64,000 nucleotides of DNA from SZUA-254 sp964596065 (GCA_964596065.1 CAZQSM010000004.1:16439-80438), one strand, 5' to 3'. Numbered from the stretch's first letter, positions 43,316 to 51,968 are shown. A program made the numbers and translations. Notes: generated from the letters alone by a model not told the origin.

Positions 43316-43729
43316 TCAGACTCTGCGTTTCTTCGGCGGTCTGCAGCCGTTGTGCGGGATCGGCGTGATGTCCCTGATGCTCAGGATCTCGATCCCGACG
43401 GACTGCAGCGAGCGGATGCCCGCTTCCCTTCCCGATCCGGGACCCTTGACGAACACGTCCACCTTGCGGAGGCCGAGGTCGTGGGCTTCCTTGCCGGCCG
43501 CCTGCGCGGTCACCTGCGAGGCGAAGGGCGTGTTCTTCCTCGAGCCCTTGAAGCCGTTGCGCCCCGCCGACGACCAGCTGATGACGTTTCCGTAGACGTC
43601 GGTGATGGTGATGACGACGTTGTTGAACGTCGCCTTGATGAACACCTTGCCGGTGACGTCCACCTGGATTTTTTTCTTCTTCCGCGCGCCCGCCGCTGCG
43701 GAACCCGCCCCTGCTGCTGCTTTGGCCAT
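43316..43729 (-). CDS. rpsK: Ribosomal protein S11
   Basis: 137 residues. The short Ala/Gly/Lys N-terminal tail (1-20) is slightly long. Core motifs are ATFNNVVITITDVYGNVISW, FKGSRKNTPFASQV and the C-terminal IPHNGCRPPKKRRV. Binds 16S rRNA on the 30S platform. Between rpsM and rpsD. Confidence 0.97.
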   Translation of the reverse strand: MAKAAAGAGSAAAGARKKKKIQVDVTGKVFIKATFNNVVITITDVYGNVISWSSAGRNGFKGSRKNTPFASQVTAQAAGKEAHDLGLRKVDVFVKGPGSGREAGIRSLQSVGIEILSIRDITPIPHNGCRPPKKRRV

Positions 43730-43765
43730 TGACTGTCCTTGTGTGTGTGGTATCTGCCCTGCCGG

Positions 43766-44149
43766 TTACTTCTTGGCTGCCGCCTTCTTCTTGCCGGCGA
43801 CGGTCTTGCGCTTGCCCTTCCTGGTCCGGGAGTTCGTCCTGGTCCGCTGCCCGCGCACGGGGAGCCCCTTCCGGTGGCGGAGGCCCCTGTACGAATTGAT
43901 GTCCATCAGGCGCTTGATGTTGATCTGCGTCTCGCTGCGCAGGGCGCCCTCGACCTTGTAATCCGAGGTGATGATGGCGCGGATGCGCGCCACCTCCTCG
44001 TCGTTGAGTTCCGAGATGCGCTTGTGGGGATCCACCCGCGCTTCCGTGAGGATGTGCGCCGCGCTGGTCCTCCCGATCCCGAAGATGTAGGTCAGGCCGA
44101 CGACGGCGCGCTTTCCCTTTGGTAAATCGATGCCAGCTATTCGTGCCAC
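43766..44149 (-). CDS. rpsM: Ribosomal protein S13
   Basis: 127 residues. VARIAGIDLPKGKRAVVGLTY, YIFGIGRTSA, and a C-terminal GLPVRGQRTRTNSRTRKGK tail match S13 of the 30S head. The start is a GTG, with AAAGGA 8 bases upstream; no ATG fits. The basic tail is extended. Confidence 0.97.
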   Translation of the reverse strand: MARIAGIDLPKGKRAVVGLTYIFGIGRTSAAHILTEARVDPHKRISELNDEEVARIRAIITSDYKVEGALRSETQINIKRLMDINSYRGLRHRKGLPVRGQRTRTNSRTRKGKRKTVAGKKKAAAKK

Positions 44150-44194
44150 TCCTGGTGTTCCTTTCTGCTTGGGTCTGAAATGGTGGTGGTCTGA

Positions 44195-44308
44195 TCAACC
44201 CTGGCGCTGCTTGTGCTTCGGGTTCTTGCAGATCACCCTCACCACGCCGTTGCGGCGGATGATCTTGCAGTTGTCGCATAATTTTTTTATCGACGAGCGG
44301 ACCTTCAT
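44195..44308 (-). CDS. rpmJ: Ribosomal protein L36
   Basis: 37 residues (ATG at 44308, TGA at 44195). MKVRSSIKKLCDNCKII is followed by a VICKNPKHKQRQG end. Cys11, Cys14, Cys27 and His32 form the zinc site of the C+ type. Lies between infA and rpsM, the usual place. Confidence 0.95.
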   Translation of the reverse strand: MKVRSSIKKLCDNCKIIRRNGVVRVICKNPKHKQRQG

Positions 44309-44317
44309 GACGTCTCC

Positions 44318-44536
44318 TTACTTGTACCGGTACGTGATTCTTCCCTTCGTGAGGTCGTAGGGCGACATTTCGATCGTGACCTTGTCCCCGACCAGGATCT
44401 TGATGTAGTGCATCCGCATCTTCCCCGAGATGATCGCGAGGATTTCGTGGCCGTTGTCGAGCTTCACCCGGAACATCGCGTTGGGCAGGGTGTCGGTGAT
44501 GACACCGTCCATCGTTATCGGGCCCTGTTTCGCCAT
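44318..44536 (-). CDS. infA: Translation initiation factor IF-1
   Basis: 72 residues, one OB-fold. TMDGVITDTLPNAMFRVKL, the HEILAIISGKMRMHYIKIL core and SPYDLTKGRITYRYK are canonical. It occupies the A site during initiation. Located between map and rpmJ, 9 bases from the latter. Confidence 0.97.
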   Translation of the reverse strand: MAKQGPITMDGVITDTLPNAMFRVKLDNGHEILAIISGKMRMHYIKILVGDKVTIEMSPYDLTKGRITYRYK

Positions 44537-44543
44537 CGTCCCG

Positions 44544-45308
44544 TCAGGCCGTCAGAATTTCAGCCGCGCCGGCCGTCACGAGCACCGTGTGCTCGAAGTG
44601 CGCCGACGGTTGCCGGTCGGACGTCCGGATCGTCCAGCCGTCCTTGTCCACGTCCACGCGGTACGCGCCGAAGTTGACCATCGGCTCGATCGCCAGCGTC
44701 ATCCCCTCCTCGAGCGTCATCCCGGTGCCGGGGCTGCCGAAGTTCGGGACCGCGGGCTCCTCGTGGAGCTTCGTCCCGATCCCGTGGCCCACCAGGTCCC
44801 GCACCACGGAGAACCCGTCGGCCTCGACGCGCCGCTGGACCGCCGCGGAAATGTCGTGGACCCGGTTCCCGGCGACGGTGGATTCGATCCCCCGCATCAG
44901 GGCCTCTTCGGTCACTCGCATCAGCCGCGCCTTGTCCGGGGAGATCTTCCCGACGGCGAACGTCCAGGCGCCGTCCCCGTAGTACCCGTTCTTCCTGACA
45001 CCGACGTCGATCGCGACGATCTGCCCTTCGGCGAGGACCCTCTCCCCCGGTATCCCGTGGACGACTTCATCGTCGACCGAGGCGCAGATGCTCGCCGGGA
45101 AGAGGTTCCGCTTGTCGGTCCCGTAACCCTTGAACGCCGGCTCGCCGCCCCGCGACCGGATGAGCGCCTCCGCGGCGGCGTCGAGTTCGATGGTGGACAC
45201 TCCCGGCTTCACCATCGGCCGCAGGTGCCGCAGAACGTCCGCCACGATCGAGCAGCTCTCCCGCATGAGCTCGATCTCGCGGGGTGTCTTTCGGAGGCCC
45301 GCCTTCAT
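44544..45308 (-). CDS. map: Methionine aminopeptidase, type I
   Basis: About 254 residues. Removes the N-terminal Met of new proteins. Metal ligands are in VAIDVGVRKNGYYGDGAW, GHGIGTKLHEEP and MTLAIEPMVNFG, and the closing FEHTVLVT Glu is present. The ATG at 45308 gives the expected N terminus; a start at 45335 would overlap the secY end. It lies downstream of secY, as in many spc operons. Confidence 0.96.
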   Translation of the reverse strand: MKAGLRKTPREIELMRESCSIVADVLRHLRPMVKPGVSTIELDAAAEALIRSRGGEPAFKGYGTDKRNLFPASICASVDDEVVHGIPGERVLAEGQIVAIDVGVRKNGYYGDGAWTFAVGKISPDKARLMRVTEEALMRGIESTVAGNRVHDISAAVQRRVEADGFSVVRDLVGHGIGTKLHEEPAVPNFGSPGTGMTLEEGMTLAIEPMVNFGAYRVDVDKDGWTIRTSDRQPSAHFEHTVLVTAGAAEILTA

Positions 45309-45354
45309 TCCTGCCGTAATTCGTCGTGTTCGCAATGGTCCCCGTCGTCGTTCC

Positions 45355-46692
45355 TCAGCCCCGCCGCCCCTTGAGCTTGCCGCTTTTCATGAACCCGTCG
45401 TAATGGCGCATCAGCAGGTGCGATTCGATCTGCTGGAGCGTGTCGAGGCCCACGCCGACGATGATCAGGAGGCTCGTTCCGCCGAAGAAGCTGGCGAAGT
45501 TCGAGGTCACCCCCATCCGCATCATGAACGCGGGCAGAATGGCGATGAGCGCGAGGAAGATCGAGCCCGGGAGCGTGATCTTCGTCAGGATGTTGTCGAT
45601 GAAATCCGACGTGTGCTTCCCGGGGCGGATGCCCGGGATGAAGCCGCCCTGTTTCTGCATCGTGTCGGCGACGTCCTTCGGGTTGAAGGCGACCGCCGTG
45701 TAAAAATAGGTGAAAAAGATGATCATCAGGCCGTAGATCACCGAGTAGGTGATCGAGGTGTAGTTCAGGTACCCCGAGACCACCTGCAGGAAGTCGCTGT
45801 CGGGGAAGAACGTCAGGATCGTGTTCGGAATGAACATGATCGCCTGCGCGAAAATGATCGGCATGACTCCCGCCGTGTTGACCCGCATCGGGATGTACTG
45901 CGTCACCCCCCCGTAGACCTTCCGGCCGACCACGCGCTTGGCGTACTGGACCGGGATGCGGCGGGTGCCCTGGGTGATCAGCACGATGGCCGCCACCACC
46001 AGCACCATCACCGCGATGATGATCAGCTCCACGATCAGGCCGCGCGCCTCGGAGGCCACGAGCCGGTATTCATCGTAGACCGCGTGCGGAAACCGCGCGA
46101 TGATCCCGATGAAGATGATGAGCGAAATGCCGTTGCCGATGCCGCGTTCCGTGATCTGCTCCCCGAGCCACATCATGAAGACGGTCCCGGCGGTCAGGAT
46201 GATCATCGTGGAAAGGTGGAAGCCGACGCCCTGGACGGCCATGGGGATGATCGACATCCCGTTGACCGACATGCTCGCGAGCTGGACGCTCACCCCCCAC
46301 GCCTGCAGGAGCGAGATGCCGACCGTGCCGTACCGCGTCAGCTGGGTGATCTTCTTCCTCCCCTCTTCCCCCTCTTTCGAGAGCTTCTGGAAGTAGGGAA
46401 CGACCGCGCCGAGGAGCTGGATGATGATCGAGGCGCTGATGTAGGGCATGATGCCGAGCGCGAGGACCGCGGCGTTGCTGAACGCGCCGCCGACGAACAG
46501 GTCGTAGAGGCCGAAGAGCGTGTTGTCCGCCTGGTTCTTCAGCGCTTCCTGCAAAACGCTCGCGTCGATGCCCGGCAGGGTGACATGGGAGCCGAACCGG
46601 ACCACGATCAGGAGGCCCGCGGTGAACAGGATCCGCTGCCGGAGCTCCTGGATCTTGAAGATGTTGCGGAAACTTTCGGAGATCTTTCCCAT
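45355..46692 (-). CDS. secY: Protein translocase subunit SecY
   Basis: 445 residues, ten transmembrane helices. Forms the SecYEG channel. SecY signatures visible are ASIIIQLLGAVVPYF, the QKQGGFIPGIRPGK segment and RRIPVQYAKRVVG. Between rplO and map; its start is 3 bases from the rplO stop. Confidence 0.97.
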   Translation of the reverse strand: MGKISESFRNIFKIQELRQRILFTAGLLIVVRFGSHVTLPGIDASVLQEALKNQADNTLFGLYDLFVGGAFSNAAVLALGIMPYISASIIIQLLGAVVPYFQKLSKEGEEGRKKITQLTRYGTVGISLLQAWGVSVQLASMSVNGMSIIPMAVQGVGFHLSTMIILTAGTVFMMWLGEQITERGIGNGISLIIFIGIIARFPHAVYDEYRLVASEARGLIVELIIIAVMVLVVAAIVLITQGTRRIPVQYAKRVVGRKVYGGVTQYIPMRVNTAGVMPIIFAQAIMFIPNTILTFFPDSDFLQVVSGYLNYTSITYSVIYGLMIIFFTYFYTAVAFNPKDVADTMQKQGGFIPGIRPGKHTSDFIDNILTKITLPGSIFLALIAILPAFMMRMGVTSNFASFFGGTSLLIIVGVGLDTLQQIESHLLMRHYDGFMKSGKLKGRRG

Positions 46693-46695
46693 CGG

Positions 46696-47175
46696 TTAGT
46701 TGCCGGTGCGGTTGATGACCGTGGCCGTGCCTCCGGCCGTTTCGATTTTTTTCGACGCCGTGCCGCTGAAGGCGTGCGCGGCGACGGTGACGGGTTTCGC
46801 GATCTCGCCGACCCCCAGGATTTTCACCGGTTTGTGCTTCTTCGACACAAGTCCCGAAGCATAGAGCGTGGCAGGGGTGATCTCCTTCGCCTGGAGTTTT
46901 CCGGCGTCGACAGCCTTCGCGAGGTCGTCCAGATTGACGACCTGGTACTCGACCCTGAACGGGCTGTGGAATCCGAACTTGGGGACGCGCCGGACGAGCG
47001 GCATCTGTCCGCCCTCGAACCAGGGGCGGTTGTGCGTGCCCGAACGGGCGCCTTCGCCCTTGTGGCCGCGGGTGGCGGTGCCGCCGTGTCCCGAGCCCTG
47101 GCCGCGCGCGATCCGCTTGACCCGCTTGCGCGAGCCCTTGGCGTATTTGAGATTGCTTAAGACCGGGGTGCTCAT
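46696..47175 (-). CDS. rplO: Ribosomal protein L15
   Basis: 159 residues. SRKRVKRIARGQGSGHGG and GTHNRPWFEGGQMPLVRR are family signatures. The ATG at 47175 shares its A with the last base of the rpmD stop (TGATG), so it was preferred to a GTG one codon upstream. Confidence 0.96.
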   Translation of the reverse strand: MSTPVLSNLKYAKGSRKRVKRIARGQGSGHGGTATRGHKGEGARSGTHNRPWFEGGQMPLVRRVPKFGFHSPFRVEYQVVNLDDLAKAVDAGKLQAKEITPATLYASGLVSKKHKPVKILGVGEIAKPVTVAAHAFSGTASKKIETAGGTATVINRTGN

Positions 47176-47366
47176 CACTTGACCTCTTCGACGTTCACTA
47201 GGTGGCGCACGGTCCGGATCATCCCGCGGATCTGCGGCGAATCCTCCTTGACCACGCTGTAGTTCGGCCTGCCGAGGCCGAGGGCTCTGATCGTGCGTTT
47301 CTGCGCTTCAAGGCAGTCGAGCTGGCTGACCACTTGCGTAATTTTCAATTTGATCGGCATTGTCAT
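47175..47366 (-). CDS. rpmD: Ribosomal protein L30
   Basis: 63 residues, the bacterial short form. LKITQVVSQLDCLEAQKRTIR and ALGLGRPNYSVV cover the conserved L30 core. ATG at 47366, with a second ATG at 47360 equally possible. Between rpsE and rplO. Confidence 0.95.
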   Translation of the reverse strand: MTMPIKLKITQVVSQLDCLEAQKRTIRALGLGRPNYSVVKEDSPQIRGMIRTVRHLVNVEEVK

Positions 47367-47373
47367 CTTCTCC

Positions 47374-47898
47374 TTACTGCACCGGTTCCTTCGCGGGCTG
47401 CCCGAACAGCTCCGTCAGCGTCAGGCCCCTGAGCCTGGCCGTGCCGCGCGCGTCCCTGAGGCTCATCAGCGCCTTGAGCGTGGCCTTGACGATGTTGTGC
47501 GGGTTGGTCGACCCGATCGACTTCGTGAGGATGTCCCGGACTCCCGCGGATTCGAGCACCGCGCGGACCCCGCCGCCGGCGATCACGCCGGTGCCGGGCG
47601 AGGCCGGCATCAGCATGACCCTCGAAGCGCTGAATTTCGACTGGACCGGGTGGGGGATCGTCCCGTTCACGACCCTGACCTCGACGATGTGCTTTTTCGC
47701 CTCGTCGACGCCCTTGGAGATCGCGTCCTGCACCTCGTTGGCCTTGCCGAGCCCGACGCCGACGTGCCCCTTCCCGTCGCCCACGACGACGATGGCGCTG
47801 AAGCTGAACCGGCGCCCTCCCTTGACCACCTTGGCCACGCGGTTGATGTGGACCAGCCGGTCCTTGAGATCCATGTCACCTGCTTTTATCCGAGACAC
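47374..47898 (-). CDS. rpsE: Ribosomal protein S5
   Basis: 174 residues. The double-stranded-RNA-binding part reads LKDRLVHINRVAKVVKGGRR, with GDGKGHVGVGLGKANEV and VRAVLESAGVRDILTKSIGS. The start is a GTG at 47898 with GGAGAAGC 3-4 bases upstream; an internal ATG at 47874 is the alternative. tRNA-Gln lies just upstream. Confidence 0.95.
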   Translation of the reverse strand: MSRIKAGDMDLKDRLVHINRVAKVVKGGRRFSFSAIVVVGDGKGHVGVGLGKANEVQDAISKGVDEAKKHIVEVRVVNGTIPHPVQSKFSASRVMLMPASPGTGVIAGGGVRAVLESAGVRDILTKSIGSTNPHNIVKATLKALMSLRDARGTARLRGLTLTELFGQPAKEPVQ

Positions 47899-47933
47899 TG
47901 CGCTTCTCCGTTCTGTAATGGTTGCGTTGTCTG

Positions 47934-48004
47934 CTGCCGGGGGAGGAGTCGAACCTCCACTGACGGCTCCAAAGGCCGCTGTCCTGCCATTAGACGACCC
48001 GGCA
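47934..48004 (-). tRNA. tRNA-Gln (TTG)
   Basis: 71 bases. Acceptor TGCCGGG/CCCGGCA, D arm GTCT/GGAC, anticodon stem GCGGC/GCCGT with loop CTTTGGA (anticodon TTG), T stem GGAGG/CCTCC with loop TTCGACT. The T1-A72 pair and G73 are glutamine identity elements. CCA is not encoded. It lies co-directionally between rplR and rpsE with no visible promoter of its own. Confidence 0.93.
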
Positions 48005-48040
48005 CTCCCGTCCCGTCAGCCGCCTGGGTCGACGGGCCCG

Positions 48041-48409
48041 TTAAAACTTCAACCCACCCTCGCGGGCCCCGTCGGCGAGCGACTTGACGATCCCGTGGTA
48101 GAGATAACCGTTCCGGTCGAAGACCACGGTCGTGATCTTCTTTCCGATCGCCATTTTAGCGATGTGCTGCCCGAGCGATTTCGCCTTTTCCCGCTGCCCC
48201 TTCAGGGCGCTAAGCGCGTCCTTCAGCTCCTTGCTGAGCGACGAGGCGGCGACGAGCGTCTTCGACTGCGAATCGTCCACCACCTGCGCGTAGAGGTGCG
48301 ACAGGCTGCGGTAGACGACCAGCCGCGGACGTTCCGTCGTGCCGCGGATTTTCTTGCGGACGCGCGACTTGACGCCAAGGCGTTTTTCGAGTCTCCTGTT
48401 CTTGATCAT
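48041..48409 (-). CDS. rplR: Ribosomal protein L18
   Basis: 122 residues. RKKIRGTTERPRLVVYRSLSH, AQVVDDSQSKTLVAASS and FDRNGYLYHGIVKSLADGAR are the family signatures. L18 binds 5S rRNA. It is one base after rplF. Confidence 0.97.
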   Translation of the reverse strand: MIKNRRLEKRLGVKSRVRKKIRGTTERPRLVVYRSLSHLYAQVVDDSQSKTLVAASSLSKELKDALSALKGQREKAKSLGQHIAKMAIGKKITTVVFDRNGYLYHGIVKSLADGAREGGLKF

Positions 48410-48410
48410 A

Positions 48411-48962
48411 TTATGCCTTTCCGGCTGTGGCCGCGGCCTTGCCGGCTTTCCGCCTGATGTATTCGCCTTCGTATTTTACGCCCTTGCCCTTGTACGGTTC
48501 CGGCGGCCGGAAGGAACGGATCTTCGCGGCGACCTGCCCGACGAGCTGCTTGTCGATCCCCGAGATCAGGAGCGCGGTCGGCTGCGGCACCTCGACCTTG
48601 ACCCCCGCCGGCGGCGTGAAGAGGATGGGGTGGGAAAACCCGAGCGCGAACTGGATATGCTTCCCCTTCGGTTCGGCCTTGTAGCCGACGCCGACGATTT
48701 CGAGCTTGCGCTGGAAGCCTTCCGAGACGCCGCGCATCATGTTCGAGAGGAGCGCCCGCCAGGTCCCGTGCAGCACCCGGTCCGACTTCCTGTCGGAGGC
48801 CCGCTTCACCAGGACCTCGGCGTCGCCGACCTCGAATGTGATCGACACGGGGACGTCGGCCGAGAGTTCACCCTTCGGACCGGTGACTTTCAGGCGCGCG
48901 CCCTTGCGTTCGATTTTGACTCCCTTGATTGCGGCGATCGGCCGCCTTCCGATTCTGGACAC
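48411..48962 (-). CDS. rplF: Ribosomal protein L6
   Basis: 183 residues with the two duplicated alpha/beta domains. RIGRRPIAAIKGVKIERKG and the C-terminal RSFRPPEPYKGKGVKYEGE are diagnostic. The start is GTG; the Ser-Arg-Ile-Gly beginning is standard, so this start is secure. Confidence 0.97.
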   Translation of the reverse strand: MSRIGRRPIAAIKGVKIERKGARLKVTGPKGELSADVPVSITFEVGDAEVLVKRASDRKSDRVLHGTWRALLSNMMRGVSEGFQRKLEIVGVGYKAEPKGKHIQFALGFSHPILFTPPAGVKVEVPQPTALLISGIDKQLVGQVAAKIRSFRPPEPYKGKGVKYEGEYIRRKAGKAAATAGKA

Positions 48963-48986
48963 GTTGCTCTCCTTACCGTCGAATGA

Positions 48987-49382
48987 TTACCAAATGTAAC
49001 AGAGGACTTCCCCGCCGACCTTCTTCGCCCGGGCGTCCCGGTCGGTCAGAATGCCCTGCGAGGTGGATATCAGGGCCAGGCCCAGGCCGTTCATCACCCT
49101 GGGGATCTCGCCGGCCTGCGTGTAGTGCCGCAGTCCCGGCCTGCTGATCCGCTTCAATCCCGTGATCGCGTTGACGCCCTCGGTGTACTTGAGGGCGATG
49201 TGCAGCACGCCCTGGCGGTTGTCCTTTGTCTCGGAAAAACCGGCGATGAGGCTCTTTGCCGCGAGGATCTTCGTGATCTCCCGCTTCAGGTTCGACGCCG
49301 GGACCTCGATCCTCTTGTGCCGGGCGTGGATGCCGTTCCGGATGCGGGTGAGATAGTCGGCGATGGGGTCTGTCGTCTGCAT
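48987..49382 (-). CDS. rpsH: Ribosomal protein S8
   Basis: 131 residues. DPIADYLTRIRNGIHARHKR and the end segment STSQGILTDRDARAKKVGGE are typical. S8 binds the central domain of 16S rRNA and, in E. coli, regulates the spc operon at rplE. Between rpsN and rplF. Confidence 0.97.
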   Translation of the reverse strand: MQTTDPIADYLTRIRNGIHARHKRIEVPASNLKREITKILAAKSLIAGFSETKDNRQGVLHIALKYTEGVNAITGLKRISRPGLRHYTQAGEIPRVMNGLGLALISTSQGILTDRDARAKKVGGEVLCYIW

Positions 49383-49400
49383 AATCGTCCTTAATGGTCC

Positions 49401-49586
49401 TTACCAGCTGGCCTTCACGACTCCGGGGATTTTCCCCTCGAGAGCCATTTTCCGGAAGCAGAGGCGGCAGATGCCGAATTTCCGCAGGAACGCCCGCGAC
49501 CGTCCGCAGTTCTCGCAGCGGTTATGCACGCGCACGGCGTACTTCGGCTTTCGTTTCGCTTTCACCCTCATTGCAAGTCGCGCCAA
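49401..49586 (-). CDS. rpsN: Ribosomal protein S14, zinc type
   Basis: 61 residues, exactly the length of the zinc-binding short form. The cysteines lie in RCENCGRSR and GICRLCFRK. The start is a TTG with GAGAGGAGC upstream; the internal ATG would cut five conserved residues. Confidence 0.96.
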   Translation of the reverse strand: MARLAMRVKAKRKPKYAVRVHNRCENCGRSRAFLRKFGICRLCFRKMALEGKIPGVVKASW

Positions 49587-49646
49587 CTGGAAGCTCCTCT
49601 CTGTCGTGATGGTATTGAATAATTCCGTCCGCCCGGGGCCGCCCCG

Positions 49647-50291
49647 TTACGCCGCCGCCTGTTCGTCGCGTTTCACGAACGGGAAGCCGAGCCCCTTGAG
49701 CAGCTCCATGGCCTCCTGGTCGGTTTCGGCGGTGGTGACGAACGTGATGTCCATCCCGAAGACGCGGGTCACCTTGTCCACGTCGATTTCGGGGAAGATG
49801 ATCTGCTCCTTGACGCCGACCGTGTAATTGCCGCGCCCGTCGAACGACTTGTCCGAGAACCCGCGGAAGTCGCGGATGCGGGGCACCGCGACCGACACGA
49901 ACCGGTCCATGAATTCATACATCTTGTGCTTTCGAAGCGTCACCCTGACCCCGATCGGCAGCCCTTCGCGGAGCTTGAAGTTCGAGATCGCCTTCTTCGC
50001 CTTGGTGATGACGGGCTTCTGTCCGACGATGGTCTCGAGTTCCTTCAGGACGGTGTCCAGGATCTTGGGATCCTGCGTCGCCGCCCCGACGCCGATGTTG
50101 ACGGCGATCTTGTGGAGCCTCGGCACCTGCATCACGCTCTTGTACTTGAAGCGCTTCATCAGGTCCGGGGTCACCGTGGCCCGGTAGAGCGTGTCGAGCC
50201 GGGGCGCGACGCCCTTCTCCTCGACGTGGCTCTGCGCGGCCTTTTCGGCCTTCGGCGCCTGTTCAGATTTCGCTTTTTTCTCTTTTGCCAT
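49647..50291 (-). CDS. rplE: Ribosomal protein L5
   Basis: 214 residues against about 180 usually. The extra part is an N-terminal Lys/Glu/Ala-rich extension (about 1-28). The core carries YKSVMQVPRLHKIAVNIGVG, KPVITKAKKAISNFKLREG and EIDVDKVTRVFGMDI. Binds 5S rRNA. The ATG at 50291 was chosen over a GTG at 50306. Confidence 0.96.
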   Translation of the reverse strand: MAKEKKAKSEQAPKAEKAAQSHVEEKGVAPRLDTLYRATVTPDLMKRFKYKSVMQVPRLHKIAVNIGVGAATQDPKILDTVLKELETIVGQKPVITKAKKAISNFKLREGLPIGVRVTLRKHKMYEFMDRFVSVAVPRIRDFRGFSDKSFDGRGNYTVGVKEQIIFPEIDVDKVTRVFGMDITFVTTAETDQEAMELLKGLGFPFVKRDEQAAA

Positions 50292-50306
50292 TGCCGGTTC
50301 TTTCAC

Positions 50307-50630
50307 TTAAAACATCTGTTCGCATTTTTTGCAGATCCGCATCGTGTGCCTGCGGCCGCTCGCCGCGTCGACGACCTGCCGCCGGCCGAGCCTCGAAGGC
50401 TTGTTGCACTTCGGGCAGACCACCATCACGTTGGCGGTATGGATCGACCCTTCCCGCTGGACGATGCCGCCCTGCGGATTTTTCTGGGACGCCTTCGTGT
50501 GGCGCTTGATGATGTTGACGCCCTCGACGACCGCGCGGCCCTTCTCGCGGAAAACCTTGAGGACCTTCCCCGACTTGCCGCGTGCGTTGCCCGCGACGAC
50601 CATCACCATATCGTTTTTTTGGATGCTCAT
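50307..50630 (-). CDS. rplX: Ribosomal protein L24
   Basis: 107 residues. The KOW segment is DMVMVVAGNARGKSGKVLKV, followed by VNIIKRHTK and a C-terminal zinc-ribbon-like pair (VVCPKCNKP and RICKKCEQMF). Initiates 50S assembly. Its stop is 15 bases before the rplE ATG. Confidence 0.96.
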   Translation of the reverse strand: MSIQKNDMVMVVAGNARGKSGKVLKVFREKGRAVVEGVNIIKRHTKASQKNPQGGIVQREGSIHTANVMVVCPKCNKPSRLGRRQVVDAASGRRHTMRICKKCEQMF

Positions 50631-50649
50631 GACCGTACCGTATTCCCTG

Positions 50650-51018
50650 TTATAAAACTTCGGGCGCCAGTGATATGATTTTCATGTAATTCTTTTCCCG
50701 CAGCTCCCTGGCCACCGGGCCGAAGATGCGCGTTCCACGCGGCTCGCCCTGCGGGGTGAGCAGGACCGCGGCGTTCTCGTCGAAGCGGATGAAGGACCCG
50801 TCCTTGCGGCGGACCTCCTTCCTCGTGCGGACGATGACGGCGCGGGACACCTCGCCCTTCTTCACCCCCGCGCCGGGAATGGCGCTCTTCACGGAGACCA
50901 CGATCAGGTCGCCGATGCCGGCGTACCGGCGATCGTGCCCGCCGAGGACGCGGATGCAGCGGACCTTTTTCGCCCCCGAATTGTCCGCGACCACGAGATT
51001 AGTTTCTTCCTGGATCAT
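50650..51018 (-). CDS. rplN: Ribosomal protein L14
   Basis: 122 residues, the canonical length. MIQEETNLVVADNSGAKKVR, GDLIVVSVKSAIPG and GTRIFGPVARELREK are diagnostic. Located between rpsQ and rplX. Confidence 0.97.
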   Translation of the reverse strand: MIQEETNLVVADNSGAKKVRCIRVLGGHDRRYAGIGDLIVVSVKSAIPGAGVKKGEVSRAVIVRTRKEVRRKDGSFIRFDENAAVLLTPQGEPRGTRIFGPVARELREKNYMKIISLAPEVL

Positions 51019-51031
51019 ATCGCACCGCCTG

Positions 51032-51292
51032 CTATTTGGCTTTCTCGATGATTTCCACTAGACGCCACCGCTTCGTCTTGCTGAGCGGCCGGGTTTCCAT
51101 GACGCGGACCAGGTCGCCGATGCCGGCCTCCTGCTTCTCGTCGTGGGCCGTGAGTTTCACGGTGCGCTTGAAATACTTCCGGTACACCGGATGCGGCACT
51201 TTCCGTTCGATCGTCACCACGATGCTCTTCTGCATCTTGTTGCTGACGACCCGTCCCTGGCGTACTTTCCTGTGCGTGGTTCGTTCGTTCAT
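51032..51292 (-). CDS. rpsQ: Ribosomal protein S17
   Basis: About 86 residues, OB-fold. RQGRVVSNKMQKSIVVTIER and GDLVRVMETRPLSKTKRW mark the family. The ATG at 51292 has GGAAGAG upstream; a second ATG at 51304, without a ribosome site, would add four residues. Confidence 0.95.
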   Translation of the reverse strand: MNERTTHRKVRQGRVVSNKMQKSIVVTIERKVPHPVYRKYFKRTVKLTAHDEKQEAGIGDLVRVMETRPLSKTKRWRLVEIIEKAK

Positions 51293-51310
51293 GGTCTCTT
51301 CCATCGTCGG

Positions 51311-51532
51311 TTATGCCGCGGTCGTCGGGGCGGCCGGTTCCGCCGCCGCCTGTTTCTGCCGCAGGATGGTTTTCATCCGCGCGATTTCGCGCCGGACGCT
51401 GCGGATCTTGATCGGGCTCTCCAGCTGGCTCGTCGCCTTCTGGAATTTCAGGTGGACGAGGTTTTCCTCCTCCTCCCGGATCCGTTTTTCGAGCTCGGGC
51501 GTCGCCAGGACGCGTATGTCAGATGCTTTCAT
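51311..51532 (-). CDS. rpmC: Ribosomal protein L29
   Basis: 73 residues. MKASDIRVLATPELEKRIRE and HLKFQKATSQLESPIKIRSV form the helical hairpin. A short Ala/Pro tail follows. Between rplP and rpsQ. Confidence 0.95.
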   Translation of the reverse strand: MKASDIRVLATPELEKRIREEEENLVHLKFQKATSQLESPIKIRSVRREIARMKTILRQKQAAAEPAAPTTAA

Positions 51533-51542
51533 GTTCGGTTCC

Positions 51543-51968
51543 TTATCCGGCGAGGCCCAGCGTGGGGCGCGCCACCATCCTCGTTTTGATCGGTAATTTC
51601 CGGGAGGCGAGCTTCAGGGCCTCCGACGCCGTGGCCCTGTTGACGCCGCCGAGTTCGAACATCACCGTGCCGGGCTTCACCACCGCCACCCAGAATTCGG
51701 GGACGCCCTTTCCGCTTCCCATTCTCGTTTCCGCCGGCTTCTTGGTGACCGGCTTCGTCGGGAAAATGCGGATCCAGACCTTTCCTTCGCGCTTCATCAG
51801 CCTCGTGAGCGCCACGCGGGCGGCCTCGATCTGCCGCTGCGTGATCCAGCCCGGCTCCATCGCCTTGAGGCCGTAATCGCCAAAATTGATCGCCGCGCCT
51901 CGGGTGGCCTTGCCCTTCATCCGTCCGCGCTGCGCCTTACGGTATTTGACTCTCTTCGGTAATAACAT
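51543..51968 (-). CDS. rplP: Ribosomal protein L16
   Basis: 141 residues. LPKRVKYRKAQRGRMKGKA, WITQRQIEAARVALTR and MGSGKGVPEFWVAVVKPG are diagnostic. Located near the A-site of 50S. Between rpsC and rpmC. Confidence 0.97.
   Translation of the reverse strand: MLLPKRVKYRKAQRGRMKGKATRGAAINFGDYGLKAMEPGWITQRQIEAARVALTRLMKREGKVWIRIFPTKPVTKKPAETRMGSGKGVPEFWVAVVKPGTVMFELGGVNRATASEALKLASRKLPIKTRMVARPTLGLAG

Noticed and set aside
45130..47160. 676-residue plus-strand open frame opposite secY and rplO
   Set aside because: Same GC-driven antisense artefact, with no domain pattern and low hydrophobicity; secY and rplO are certain.
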